A stretch of 64,000 nucleotides of DNA from Cysteiniphilum halobium (GCF_003574425.1 NZ_QLIU01000022.1:62001-126000), one strand, 5' to 3'. Positions 1-9,156 are shown, counted from the stretch's first letter. Program-made: numbers and translations. Notes: generated from the letters alone by a model not told the origin.

Positions 1-2
1 AT

Positions 3-851
3 GAACGGCAAGAATTATTGACACAACACCAAAAATCAGAAAAAAAATTAATCAAAGACATTGAGGAAAAAAACAATAAGCTCAAAGAAAAAGCTGAGTT
101 AATTGATGTTCTGGGAGAGAGAGTTGATCAACTTACTAACAGCAACCAAAAGCATCAACAAGAAGTGTTTTTAAACCAGAAAAAGGTTGAAGAGTTAAAT
201 AAGGAAAACAACGCTTTACGCAAAGAGAGCACTGATAAAGATCTTTTAATTGAAAAGTTGCGAAATGAACTTAAAGCATTAAAGGGTGATTTAGATGATA
301 CGAAACAAGCTTTAAATGATGAAAAGCAGGCAAATGCTGAAATGACTAAAAAACCATCAGAATCTAATGGTCTAACTTTAGATGAGGTTTTGAAAGAACA
401 AAGTTATACAATAGAAAACGTTATACGTGAAAGTTTCAAAGCTCCTGACTCAATCAACACAGATTCTGCTGTAGGCAAAAACTTTAAGGAAGCTTCTGTA
501 AACTTCCAAAAAGAGTTTATGAGTTCTCAAAATACTTCTCAACAAACAGGAGATTTTTGGAGCAGCTATGGCAGTAGTATAGCTGCTGTTATCAGTGCAG
601 GTGCTGTATATGCTGTGGCAAGTATATTTGCAACTCCTGCAGTGGCAGGGCTCTTGGCAGGTGCATCAGGGATGGGTGTGAAAGCTTACAATGCGAGCGA
701 TAAAAATCAGAACCTAATGCCTAATGGTGCAGTGAGTGATGGTAACTTAAAAGATAGTCCTAGCAGCCAATCATCTATGAAAATGTTCAATGGTTATGAA
801 TCTACCAGTGATAATGTGGTTAAGCATGACCAAAGTCTGCAAATACGATAA
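3..851 (+). CDS. Coiled-coil protein with C-terminal hydrophobic segment (5' end outside window)
   Basis: The reading frame is open from the window edge, so the true start lies upstream; the first start-like codon inside is a TTG at 18. Residues encoded by about 30-350 are Lys/Glu/Asn/Gln-rich with heptad character, giving a long coiled coil. After a linker comes a Gly/Ala/Val-rich hydrophobic stretch (about 555-680) that could be one or two membrane helices, then a polar tail. The frame stops at 849-851, but coding-like sequence continues in another frame to 1036 (separate entry). Only 17 bases separate that end from a Rab-like gene on the same strand, so the two are probably co-transcribed. 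Coiled coil plus a membrane hairpin is common among Dot/Icm effectors, but that role is only inferred and no named family was recognised. Confidence 0.6.
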   Translation, partial: ERQELLTQHQKSEKKLIKDIEEKNNKLKEKAELIDVLGERVDQLTNSNQKHQQEVFLNQKKVEELNKENNALRKESTDKDLLIEKLRNELKALKGDLDDTKQALNDEKQANAEMTKKPSESNGLTLDEVLKEQSYTIENVIRESFKAPDSINTDSAVGKNFKEASVNFQKEFMSSQNTSQQTGDFWSSYGSSIAAVISAGAVYAVASIFATPAVAGLLAGASGMGVKAYNASDKNQNLMPNGAVSDGNLKDSPSSQSSMKMFNGYESTSDNVVKHDQSLQIR

Positions 852-1036
852 AAAGTCAATATAGTAATGATCAAGGTGATGTTTTATCTATTCATACTAC
901 AAAAAGTGAGTACTTCGATGATGACAATGATATTTTTAACAAGACCATAGAAAGTGTTGTTTTAACCAATAACAATGCTGATCAAGGCATGCCTATGTTG
1001 TTCAATACGCCTAAAGAATGCGCAAGTAAAAAATAA
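830..1036 (+). pseudogene. Frameshifted C-terminal tail of the preceding coiled-coil gene
   Basis: In the -1 frame relative to the coiled-coil gene, an open stretch runs from just after a TGA at 827-829 to a TAA at 1034-1036. Its composition (Ser/Asn/Asp/Lys-rich, with an acidic run) matches the tail of the upstream protein, and it has no start codon or ribosome site of its own. One lost base around 828-848 would join the two frames into one protein about 60 residues longer. No slippery heptamer is visible, so a mutation or a sequencing error is more likely than programmed frameshifting. Confidence 0.5.
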
Positions 1037-1053
1037 TTAAGAGGAAAAATAAA

Positions 1054-2067
1054 ATGCTAAAAGTACTTTTAGTCCATAATTCATCTAATGAAGATGACAG
1101 GCAGTTAGTAGAAAAATTAGGTTTTAATTATCAAAGTGGATTGAGTATTAATGGCATAGATTTTCTGAAAATACATGATATGAGAATATGGACAACTGTT
1201 GGCGTAGAAAGATATGGCACTATCTCCAGACAGATGTTCAAAGGAGTAGGGCTTGTTGTGGTTTCACCGAATATGTCAGATAGAGTTCAGCGTGTAATAA
1301 CTGAAAATTGCGAAAGGGATCAAATATCTTGTTGGCGGCTAAATGCAGGTGAAGCTAACCTTTCTAAAAATGAACTGCTGGAGTTAATGCGAGAAAGAAA
1401 GGGGGATTTTACGCAGGAAAAAGTATCAAATTTGCTATTATCTCAGTCCTTGAAAAGCAAAAGTAATAATGCTCCTAATGTCAAATACTCTGATTTCATA
1501 GCCTCTGAAATTACAGGTTTTATAGCTGATGTACCTATTAATTCAGATTTATTAAATAAATTGAAGGAAAAAAATCATAATATCCTAAAAAATGGGTTAG
1601 CAGTTCATAATGTTGAGGAAAGGTTAAAAAATTTGCTGCAATTTATTCACTCACATACTGACTCACCAGAAAGTGTTAATAGTATGTTAGGCACATACAC
1701 TTATTCTGTAGAGTACAATGGCAAAAGCTATAATGTCCCTTGGAGTTTAATGCACGCTTATAATGCTAAAGTTATAGGTAATTATGATGATATAATGGTT
1801 ATAAATGGCTTAAAGGCAGACTTAGCAAAGTCTAATGCCAGTGAAATCATTGCCGATAAACTGTGCTCACCAATGTATGGTGTGCTATACAACAATAAAT
1901 ATGGTGTTTCTGAGAAATATATGGACATAGTTAAATCTCCAACTGAATTGTATAAAAAAATCAAGTATTCGGATAAAAAAATTGAATCCAGTGACGGCTT
2001 TAAATTGTTTGATGGGGATAGTAATCTTTTAAAAGAGAGTCAAGAAAATTCATATCATTTGAAGTGA
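1054..2067 (+). CDS. Degenerate Rab/Ras-like GTPase-fold protein, putative effector
   Basis: 337 aa. The first ~100 residues align by eye with a Rab GTPase: beta1 (KVLLV), a switch-I-like INGIDF where Rabs have TIGVDF, then IWTTVGVERYGTIS where Rabs have IWDTAGQERFRTIT, followed by a VGLVVV strand. The P-loop GxxxxGKS is absent (the segment reads HNSSNEDD), the DxxG aspartate is Thr and the catalytic Gln is Val. It should therefore not hydrolyse GTP normally and may be a pseudo-GTPase. The rest (about 120-337) is unrecognised. No signal peptide is present. An AAGAGG ribosome site lies 8 bases before the ATG. It follows the coiled-coil gene closely. A Rab mimic beside a Dot/Icm locus suggests a translocated effector, but this is inference from motif order alone. 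Confidence 0.5.
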   Translation: MLKVLLVHNSSNEDDRQLVEKLGFNYQSGLSINGIDFLKIHDMRIWTTVGVERYGTISRQMFKGVGLVVVSPNMSDRVQRVITENCERDQISCWRLNAGEANLSKNELLELMRERKGDFTQEKVSNLLLSQSLKSKSNNAPNVKYSDFIASEITGFIADVPINSDLLNKLKEKNHNILKNGLAVHNVEERLKNLLQFIHSHTDSPESVNSMLGTYTYSVEYNGKSYNVPWSLMHAYNAKVIGNYDDIMVINGLKADLAKSNASEIIADKLCSPMYGVLYNNKYGVSEKYMDIVKSPTELYKKIKYSDKKIESSDGFKLFDGDSNLLKESQENSYHLK

Positions 2068-2240
2068 TTTTCCGAAAATAACGTTCTTATTTGTGCCATT
2101 TTATGACAAAAAAATAATATATTTCACGTAAATAATTATAAAAATATATCATTAGACTTTTTATTACCCACCTAATTGGCAAAGTTATTTTAGGATGCCA
2201 TGCGAGAAATTTTCTATTGGTAAAAGTAGAGGCTTGGGGT

Positions 2241-2939
2241 GTGCTTAAAAATAATATCTTACTATTTGGTCTGCATAAAACGCAGATGCAGCAATTAATT
2301 TTGAGCTTACCAAATTGCCGTTTCCTCATATGTCAGCACACTTTACAATTACAAAAACAGATTAAAACACAAAAAATTTCTCTTTTAGTGATGTCAGCAT
2401 TTGATGGACATCAAACAAATATTGCTATATGCGATAGGCTCTGTAAGCAATGCGCCAAGCTTCCTGTCATTGTCGTAGGAGGTGTTGAGGATACTGAATT
2501 AGAAATGTCCTATTATTGTGCTGGTGCTGTCGATTACTTGTGTGGAGATATGAATATCAAAATACTCTCACAAAAAATTGAATCAACCTTGCGGGTATTA
2601 AAAGCTGATCAGCAATTTAACCAGTCCGAAGAAGTTATTATTGGCGATTATCGGCTTAATACGGATAGGAAAATTCTAATTGACTATAAGGGGGCTCAGT
2701 ATAAGTTGACACAGTCAGAGTCATTAGCGCTTGATTTGTTGGCACAGCATCGAAATCAAGTTGTTTCAAGAGATGAGCTTTATTGGTGGGTATATGATCG
2801 CCCTTATGATGGAATGGATAGAACCATTGATGTTTTGATGAGTAAGTTAAGGAAAAAACTGCATATTCAAAAAACAAAGGAGCCATTGATTAAAACTGTT
2901 AACCGAGGGGGGTATATGTTGAATGTACCTTGTTGTTAA
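2241..2939 (+). CDS. OmpR-type winged-helix regulator with degenerate receiver domain
   Basis: About 232 aa from a GTG start, chosen because TAGAGG lies 8 bases upstream; a TTG at 2217 is an alternative. The C-terminal half is a typical OmpR/PhoB winged helix, including the recognition-helix region RTIDVLMSKLRKKL and the wing TVNRGGYML. The N-terminal half keeps the receiver beta-alpha pattern, but Ser (about residue 52) replaces the phosphoryl Asp. The acidic pair after beta1 and the Lys of the KPF motif are also missing. It is therefore probably not controlled by phosphorylation. It lies 80 bases before the fimbrial chaperone gene on the same strand and is a plausible fimbrial operon activator. 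Function is inferred from fold and position. Confidence 0.7.
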   Translation: MLKNNILLFGLHKTQMQQLILSLPNCRFLICQHTLQLQKQIKTQKISLLVMSAFDGHQTNIAICDRLCKQCAKLPVIVVGGVEDTELEMSYYCAGAVDYLCGDMNIKILSQKIESTLRVLKADQQFNQSEEVIIGDYRLNTDRKILIDYKGAQYKLTQSESLALDLLAQHRNQVVSRDELYWWVYDRPYDGMDRTIDVLMSKLRKKLHIQKTKEPLIKTVNRGGYMLNVPCC

Positions 2940-3019
2940 CAAATGGGTACATTATATCAAGTGCATTTTAGATTTTCGAGTGTTGTAATTAATCCATAAC
3001 GTTTGATGGGATTAGATGG

Positions 3020-3799
3020 ATGAAATTCAGAAAATTGATTTTAGTTGGGCTTTTCAGCATGACAGGAATGGCATTTGCAAATATTGCTGTAGATAGTCTT
3101 TATGATATCTGGTCTGAAGATAAGCCTGCTTTTTCAAAGACTATTCATAATAATGATTCAAGTAAGACAGCCTATGTCAAAGTTGAGTTGTTGGAGGTGA
3201 CGAATCCTTTGTCTAAAGATAAAGTCGAGAAAATACTATCTTCTAAGGAAATGTCAGAAGGACTGTTTATTACCCCAAGTAGACTAATTATTCCACCGGC
3301 GCAGTCCAAAAATATTCGTTTTTACCATCCAAAAGGCAGGAGTAAAGATCAGATTAGTTACTATCGTGTCAATATGATGCCAGTACTACCAAAAAAAGAA
3401 GATGGATTTGAGGTTACTGACAAAGAAGTATTGGCAGATAGCGAGATATCTGCAGGTGTTGGAATTATGATCGGGTTTTCTAGTATATTGGTCGTCCAAC
3501 CGAAAAATACTGTTTATCGGACCAATGTCAAACTCAAAGAGAAGCGTATTGAAATTCACAATAACGGCAATGCACTGATTGAAGTTGTAGTTAAAGCACA
3601 ATGTAAACCAAAAGAGGTGCTACAGAAGTTATCTGTAGATTTAAAGCATTGTGATACGCACAATGTATATGAGCAAACATACAGAATATATCCATCGATT
3701 CCTAAAATGATAGATACAGAACCTTTTGCTGACAGTGTTGAGATTGAAGTTTTTGAAAACGGCAAAAGTATGCGTAAGAAAAAGTATTCAGTTACCTAG
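3020..3799 (+). CDS. Periplasmic fimbrial chaperone (CS1/alpha-type chaperone-usher family)
   Basis: 259 aa with a Sec signal peptide (residues 1-20, cleavage after MAFA). Two Ig-like domains are suggested. Domain 1 contains the conserved SRLIIPPAQSKNIRFYHP segment, the region of the chaperone G1-strand/subunit-binding Arg. Domain 2 holds two Cys that could pair (QCKPKE and KHCDT). The family donates a beta strand to fimbrial subunits in the periplasm and delivers them to the usher. It heads an operon with the major pilin and usher. The order chaperone-pilin-usher-tip is the same as in CS1/CFA-I operons. Family assignment is good, the exact clade less so. Confidence 0.8.
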   Translation: MKFRKLILVGLFSMTGMAFANIAVDSLYDIWSEDKPAFSKTIHNNDSSKTAYVKVELLEVTNPLSKDKVEKILSSKEMSEGLFITPSRLIIPPAQSKNIRFYHPKGRSKDQISYYRVNMMPVLPKKEDGFEVTDKEVLADSEISAGVGIMIGFSSILVVQPKNTVYRTNVKLKEKRIEIHNNGNALIEVVVKAQCKPKEVLQKLSVDLKHCDTHNVYEQTYRIYPSIPKMIDTEPFADSVEIEVFENGKSMRKKKYSVT

Positions 3800-3908
3800 T
3801 TAGGTACTAATTCAATTTTTATCAAACAGAGTTTTTAATTTATTTGGTAAGTCTTGTACTTGCTTAAAGGTTAGAGCTCATATTATCAAACCAAAAGGAG
3901 AAAGTGTT

Positions 3909-4424
3909 ATGTTAAAAAGTAAGAAAATCTTAACGGTAAGTGTTATGACAGCGCTGTCAGGTGGTGCATCTTTTGCCAACACAGACGATAGCGTTACAAA
4001 ACAGATTACAGTTGAGATTGAGGTGGGTCCAAAAACATTAGGTGATAAGTTAAAGATATCGGATGAGAAATCTGCTAGACCCATTGAGAAAAGAATTGCA
4101 TCTGATATATCGAAAACAACTTCAGAGATTACTAGCTTTATTACGTGGCAAGATAGTACAACAGAAGGCATTGTTGTGACAGTTTCTGGGGAGAAAGAGG
4201 ATGGATCATATGTCATCAAATCGGGTGAAAGCAAAATGCCTGTGGCTTTTACGATAGATGGTAAAAATATTGATGACACTTCTGGGGATGGCAAAGAGCT
4301 GATGCTAAACCCAGGTGATGCTAAAACGTTAACAGTGACCTATGGTGATGGCGCTAGCAGATATCCATCAGGCAAATACTCAGGAAACTTTACCTTTAGT
4401 ATTTCCCAATCATTTGCAAGTTAA
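3909..4424 (+). CDS. CS1-type fimbrial major subunit
   Basis: 171 aa with signal peptide (about 1-23, ending ASFAN). The mature protein is all-beta in character, about 148 aa, and has no cysteine, as in CS1/CFA-I class pilins and unlike classical type 1 pilins. The C-terminal half (DGKELMLNPGDAKTLTVTYG, then a SGKYSGNFTFSIS ending) resembles the end of CS1-family subunits. An AAGGAG ribosome site lies 8 bases upstream. It sits between chaperone and usher genes. It probably forms the shaft, secreted by Sec and assembled by the neighbouring chaperone and usher. Confidence 0.75.
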   Translation: MLKSKKILTVSVMTALSGGASFANTDDSVTKQITVEIEVGPKTLGDKLKISDEKSARPIEKRIASDISKTTSEITSFITWQDSTTEGIVVTVSGEKEDGSYVIKSGESKMPVAFTIDGKNIDDTSGDGKELMLNPGDAKTLTVTYGDGASRYPSGKYSGNFTFSISQSFAS

Positions 4425-4475
4425 GAGACATAGTACTGGTTAAATATAACTTGAGCTTGTCCTAGTATGAACGTT

Positions 4476-4495
4476 GGCTGAGCGTAGTCGAAGCC
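4476..4495 (+). repeat. Small palindromic intergenic repeat-like element
   Basis: In the 173-base gap between the pilin and usher genes lies GGCTGAGCGTAGTCGAAGCC, whose ends (TGGCT / AGCCA) can pair. From memory it resembles a short palindrome scattered between genes in many bacterial genomes. It could act as an RNA hairpin that lets the pilin message accumulate over the usher message. Only one copy was noticed in this window. Confidence 0.35.
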
Positions 4496-4597
4496 ATAGT
4501 ACAATGTTATAAATCCGTACTTTTTATCCTTGTCATGGGAAATTATACCGTGGCGAGTTGTTCGGTGATGAAGAATGCAATCGAGAGAATTATTTAG

Positions 4598-7069
4598 ATG
4601 AAATTAAAAAAGCTTAAGCAGCTTTTGTCATTTGTTTGGATAGGTTTGTTGCCTTTACCAATAGAGGCAACCTCTGCTGTTTTTTTGGATGATAAATTCA
4701 AAAAAGGCGTTGAAGGTCTAGAAACTATCCCAGAAGATTTTGCCTCACAATTAGCTGATGCTATTGAAGTGGATGTCTCTATCTTGGGTGTTGAATTGGG
4801 GCAGCATATGGTCCGACTAGATAAAGGTAAAATTTTCCTTGAGTCAGATGGTTTATTTGACAATGCCAGTGTTCGTCTGAAGGATGGTACGCGATTGATT
4901 CTAAATCAATTATTTTCTGAAGGGATTGATTCCAGTCAAACCATTGATTGTTCACCTACATGGGAGCAAAGTGGTTTGTGCCAGCGCAATTTACCTTTTA
5001 TGATGACACAATTAGATTTAAATAGTATGCGTTTGAAGCTATGGTTGCCTGCTGAAGCATTTAGCTATCAGTCACAGCAAAATGATAAATATCTTAGTGC
5101 GCCTGAGGTTAGTCATCTAAGCTCATTCTTTGGTTATCGATTTAATTTTAATTATGCAGACCATAGAGACACCAATTATTACCTTGAGCTCAATAATGTT
5201 ACAGGTTTTGGACGCAATCATTTAAATAGCAGTGTCTTTTTGCAACAAAGCAAGCATCAAAGCAGTGATCTTAGAGTGAATAATATCTATTGGCAATACG
5301 ATAAAGAGAGAATTTATTCACGTTTAGGCTATTTTAACAATGCTAATTTCTATAGTGGCCAAAACACGTATAGCTTGAACTATATGTTTAATGGCAAAGG
5401 GGTGATCAGCGAGCTCGGTAGTTCTGATAATTTATCGTTGTCATCACAAAAAGCTTCACTTATTCCGATACCTTTGTTTATCAATGCCAACTCAGTAGTC
5501 AATGTCTACAAAGATGGTCGTTTGATTTCGGTGCAGAATTTCAGTGCAGGCAATCACTTATTACAAACAGAGAGTTTTCCAAGTGGTATTTACCCGGTCA
5601 GAATCGAAATCACTCAGGCAGGTCAAGTCGTTCAAACTGAGATAGCGATGATTAATAAGCCATCGTCTTTATCAAAACTTCACGATAATAATCAAAACTA
5701 TCGTGTGTGGTTAGGTGTAGTAGCTAAAGATCAAGAGTCAGCAATTAAGGCGCCTTACTTGGGAGGTAGTTTTGCAACTGCGATCAATAAGGCAACAATT
5801 ATGAACTTTGGTGGTTATGGTGTAAATAACTTGGTGGTTAGCGAATGGGATACCGAAGTTTATTTGCCTTTAAATACACAAATAACGCAAACAGTTGCCG
5901 TAGACTCTGGGGCTGACTATGGTTATAACCTACAGTTGTCTAATACCTATTTTAGATATTTTTCAGTGAGTGCTTGGTACAATACAAATAGCAAAAGTGA
6001 TAATGCCTATAGCTCGTTTAAATCACGTTACAATAGAGTTGGGCTATCACCTTATCTAAATTTAGAATCGATCAAGTTAGGGTCAATCTCAGGTACTTAC
6101 AGTTACAGTTTCCATACGAATAAGGATAATCTCAATGCATCGTATTTTCATACGTTGTATCAGCGACATAACTGGTATGTTAATGCATCGATAAGTTATG
6201 ATAGAAGTTTTCAAGGGGACGGTGAAAAGCAGAATAACTATGCCTTTATGCTTAATATTTCTTATACCTTTGATAGTGGTAATACGCTAAGTGATTACGT
6301 ACGTTATTCACCAAATGATAAGCAGATTTCTAATGGCTTAAGCTTAAGGCCAAATATAGAAAATCAGCATATAAAATATATCAATGCTAATGTTGATTAC
6401 CGTAAAGATTATGTCAATGGTATGTTGTCAACAAGTCTGTCATCCAGTTATCTGCAAGGTGATTTAGCAACGTCGGTGGTCAGTCAAAATAATAATGAAA
6501 ACTATTCTGCTTCAGGTAGTCTCTATGGCGGCATAAGTGTCACGCCACAAAGCATTGCATTGCACAACGATCACCGTAGTAAATCGGGTGTGATTATTCA
6601 TCTGGATACAGAAGATAAAAAACACAAGATGGCAGCACAGATCAATGGTGTAAGTTATCCAATTTATAAGGGGAATAACTTCATTGCATTACCTCATTAC
6701 AAACAATACAAGGTCTCATTGAGTGATCATCAAGATGAGGCGCAATTGCTACATTACTCAGATAAGCGTGAGCTTGTCAGTCTTTACCCAGGCTCTATTT
6801 ATTATATGGCAAGAGCAGCATTTCCAGTGGTTGAAGTTGTTGGTCAAGTTGTTGATGGCAAAGGCAATCCAATTCGCGGTGCCAAACTATTCAGCTATGG
6901 CGATATGGCAACTTATAGCGACGAGTCAGGATTTTTTGTCACAAGTGTTAGTAAGGTAAAACCTGCGTTAACGATTGCAACAAAAGCCGAGAGATGTGCT
7001 TATGATTTAAATGTAAATGAAATAACAAGTGCTCAACCTGGTTATTGGGTTGGGGTATTTACGTGTTGA
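4598..7069 (+). CDS. Outer-membrane fimbrial usher (CS1/TcfC-like)
   Basis: 823 aa with signal peptide (about 1-24). The length fits CS1-type ushers such as CfaC/CooC. The N-terminal part (periplasmic chaperone-binding domain) is followed by a long Tyr/Asn/Ser-rich segment of alternating strands, the beta-barrel (about 170-640), and C-terminal domains with a two-Cys end (KAERCAYDLN ... VGVFTC). The segment at about 290-360 (PLFINANSVVNVYKDGRL..., FPSGIYPVRIEI) is the plug/E-set-like region typical of TcfC-type ushers. It forms the secretion pore and assembly platform for the pilin encoded upstream and the tip protein encoded downstream. Upstream of the ATG only GAGAG is seen as ribosome site. 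Confidence 0.85.
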   Translation: MKLKKLKQLLSFVWIGLLPLPIEATSAVFLDDKFKKGVEGLETIPEDFASQLADAIEVDVSILGVELGQHMVRLDKGKIFLESDGLFDNASVRLKDGTRLILNQLFSEGIDSSQTIDCSPTWEQSGLCQRNLPFMMTQLDLNSMRLKLWLPAEAFSYQSQQNDKYLSAPEVSHLSSFFGYRFNFNYADHRDTNYYLELNNVTGFGRNHLNSSVFLQQSKHQSSDLRVNNIYWQYDKERIYSRLGYFNNANFYSGQNTYSLNYMFNGKGVISELGSSDNLSLSSQKASLIPIPLFINANSVVNVYKDGRLISVQNFSAGNHLLQTESFPSGIYPVRIEITQAGQVVQTEIAMINKPSSLSKLHDNNQNYRVWLGVVAKDQESAIKAPYLGGSFATAINKATIMNFGGYGVNNLVVSEWDTEVYLPLNTQITQTVAVDSGADYGYNLQLSNTYFRYFSVSAWYNTNSKSDNAYSSFKSRYNRVGLSPYLNLESIKLGSISGTYSYSFHTNKDNLNASYFHTLYQRHNWYVNASISYDRSFQGDGEKQNNYAFMLNISYTFDSGNTLSDYVRYSPNDKQISNGLSLRPNIENQHIKYINANVDYRKDYVNGMLSTSLSSSYLQGDLATSVVSQNNNENYSASGSLYGGISVTPQSIALHNDHRSKSGVIIHLDTEDKKHKMAAQINGVSYPIYKGNNFIALPHYKQYKVSLSDHQDEAQLLHYSDKRELVSLYPGSIYYMARAAFPVVEVVGQVVDGKGNPIRGAKLFSYGDMATYSDESGFFVTSVSKVKPALTIATKAERCAYDLNVNEITSAQPGYWVGVFTC

Positions 7070-7077
7070 GGTGTGTG

Positions 7078-8082
7078 ATGGTGAGAAAATATTCTAATAT
7101 ATTATTGGTAGGATATTTATTAATGAGTTTTTGCTATATAAGTGCCAATACAATAAGCATTAACGTTGATTTGTCTGAGAAAAAGATTACACAGACTGGG
7201 GGAATTGTAACTTCTCAGGTGACATTTGATCGTCAGCTAATTTTTGATGTAGGGCAGCTAGATTTAAATGGAAAAATAAATCGATCTTTAAATGGGTATT
7301 TTAAGTATTATTGCGGATACTACTTTTACAGTTATTGTAATTCTAACTCTAAAGGTACAGTATCTAACAAGATCAGTTTAAGTTGTAACAATGGTGTTGA
7401 GTTAACTGGTACAGTGACCTCAGAGGGTGATAATTTTTACTTAAAATCGTCTAATGTAACAGCATACGATAAGAGTCCTGATTACTTAAATATTCGTTCT
7501 TATGATTTATATCATATTAAGAAATTGCATTTTATATTTGATAATATTCAGCTTGCTGATTCATCAGGAATTTCAAGTTGCTCAGGTAAAATCAAGATTA
7601 ATGGCAGCTTTTGGCTTGACCAATATCAAAATCAACATGATCGTAATCCGGAGGGGGAATCGAAGAAAATTAAAGTCGATAATCAAATACAGATGACGCT
7701 TAATTTTTTACCTTACATGAAATTAAAAGCATCGTCATTATATAAGGTTAAACTCACTGAAAATAGTAGCTCTGGTAATTATAATGCAACGGTTATTATA
7801 CCTTATGTTACTAATGCCAATAACGTTATAGTCAAACTTAAAAGTTGTGACAGTCATCAAGACGGTTGTGCTTTGAAAAACGGTGATGGCGAACACATTC
7901 CATTGAAATTGAAAATAAATGGTCAGGAATTGAATAAGACGGATCAGGATCGATCGATCGCTATAAGCCAAGCCTCCAATGAACTAAATGTCGATTTAAT
8001 TGCGGCTGCAGATGCGGTTAAAAAGGCAAAGCCCGGCAAGTACACAAATAAGATTGTGTTTGTACTTACGGCAAACTTTTAG
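7078..8082 (+). CDS. Putative fimbrial tip adhesin (CooD/CfaE-like position)
   Basis: 334 aa from the ATG at 7078, with TGAGG six bases upstream and overlap-free with the usher stop. The signal peptide ends near YISAN. It has two parts. The N-terminal region (about 25-210) holds several Cys and is probably the receptor-binding domain. The C-terminal pilin-like domain (about 215-334: YKVKLTENSSSGNYNATVII ... PGKYTNKIVFVLTANF) has the strand pattern of CS1-family subunits. Two-domain architecture and position directly after the usher match CS1/CFA-I tip adhesins. The binding domain itself is not recognisable, so ligand and exact family remain open. Confidence 0.65.
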   Translation: MVRKYSNILLVGYLLMSFCYISANTISINVDLSEKKITQTGGIVTSQVTFDRQLIFDVGQLDLNGKINRSLNGYFKYYCGYYFYSYCNSNSKGTVSNKISLSCNNGVELTGTVTSEGDNFYLKSSNVTAYDKSPDYLNIRSYDLYHIKKLHFIFDNIQLADSSGISSCSGKIKINGSFWLDQYQNQHDRNPEGESKKIKVDNQIQMTLNFLPYMKLKASSLYKVKLTENSSSGNYNATVIIPYVTNANNVIVKLKSCDSHQDGCALKNGDGEHIPLKLKINGQELNKTDQDRSIAISQASNELNVDLIAAADAVKKAKPGKYTNKIVFVLTANF

Positions 8083-8094
8083 GGAGAGATGGCA

Positions 8095-8595
8095 ATGAAC
8101 AAAATAATAAAATGGGTAGGATTTTTTATATTTCCGTTGAGTTGTATTGCTTCTAATACAGCAGAGATTACAATCGATAGCGAGCTTGAGGTAAAGCCTT
8201 GGTTTACTGTTCAAGTCAATGACCGCAATATTAATTTCACATCACAAGTAAAGGCGGTTACCCAAAACTGTTCTGTAGCTAATGAGGCTGGCTATGTTTA
8301 TGCAGGTAAATCTTCAAATATAAGTTTTCTAAGCAATATTCCCAACCCTAATTATCGCATAAGATGTGATCAAGCAACGATGAACCATCATGGATCTTCA
8401 CATACAATTACTTTAGAGAGTTATATTTGCATAGAAACCCAAGCGAAACCGTTAGGAAGTAAGATTAGTCCAGTGCTAAAAAAAGGCGCTGAAGTTTTGC
8501 TTCTAGTTAAAAAAGAAGATGGAGGAAATACCTCTTATCTAAAAAGGGGTGTCTATAAAGGGCAATTTGTTTGTCATGTTTCGGTAGACTATTAG
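8095..8595 (+). CDS. Small exported protein of the fimbrial operon, putative minor subunit
   Basis: 166 aa from the ATG at 8095 (AGGGAG seven bases upstream; the ATG at 8089 would be only one base away). Signal peptide is about 1-19, and the mature part is beta-rich. Four Cys (NCSV, RCDQ, ICIE, FVCHV) suggest two disulfides. The ending (YLKRGVYKGQFVCHVSVDY) resembles the closing strand of CS1-type subunits. It is linked to the preceding gene by 12 bases and the next by 9 bases. It is probably a minor fimbrial component, but could be an accessory assembly factor. Confidence 0.5.
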   Translation: MNKIIKWVGFFIFPLSCIASNTAEITIDSELEVKPWFTVQVNDRNINFTSQVKAVTQNCSVANEAGYVYAGKSSNISFLSNIPNPNYRIRCDQATMNHHGSSHTITLESYICIETQAKPLGSKISPVLKKGAEVLLLVKKEDGGNTSYLKRGVYKGQFVCHVSVDY

Positions 8596-8604
8596 GGGGA
8601 AGTT

Positions 8605-9156
8605 ATGATGCGAAAAACGATTATTTTTTTAAGTGGAATACTGTTAGCACTTGTATCTATTGGGGGTTCACTTCCGCCACAACAGGTTCAGTTTAATTTA
8701 ACGCTTGATACTAGTACAATGCCAACAATAGAAGTTGACCTATCCAATCAGCATATAGGCATGGGATTGCTTAAGCTTGATAAAGATCAGAAGCTACCTG
8801 CTTTTAAATCTGCAGAACTACAAGGGCAAGTGTTGTTAACTAATAGTAATGCACTTGAAGTTTCAATAACGTGCGAGAATCAAAAGGATGGAGCTTGTTT
8901 TTTGCATGCGGTGGATAGAGGAGGTGCATGTCCTGCTTGCAAGGTAGCGTATAAGGTATGCTTGCTTATTGATCATAACAATCCATTTTGTAATGCAAGT
9001 GTTTTAAATAACCAAACGATTACAGTCGCTCAAAATAAAATGATGCCATTTAGAGTTTATGTTTATGGTGATGGTGGTGATGAGATTACATTGCGTTCAA
9101 AAAATGAGAAATTTATCGGAAACTTTTTGCTGACATTTAAAGCCAGTTTTATTTAA
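8605..9156 (+). CDS. Small exported Cys-rich protein of the fimbrial operon
   Basis: 183 aa with signal peptide (about 1-22). The mature domain contains a cluster of Cys (TCENQKDGACFLHAVDRGG followed by CPAC, VCLL, FCNA) likely to be oxidised in the periplasm. The C-terminal FIGNFLLTFKASFI looks like a pilin terminal beta strand. GGGGGA lies just upstream. Position and ending suggest a second minor subunit or adaptor of the fimbria. No close family was recognised. Confidence 0.5.
   Translation: MMRKTIIFLSGILLALVSIGGSLPPQQVQFNLTLDTSTMPTIEVDLSNQHIGMGLLKLDKDQKLPAFKSAELQGQVLLTNSNALEVSITCENQKDGACFLHAVDRGGACPACKVAYKVCLLIDHNNPFCNASVLNNQTITVAQNKMMPFRVYVYGDGGDEITLRSKNEKFIGNFLLTFKASFI

Noticed and set aside
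2087-2329. 80-codon minus-strand frame before the pseudo-response regulator
   Set aside because: It overlaps the regulator start, has no ribosome site and no protein-like pattern; a shadow frame.
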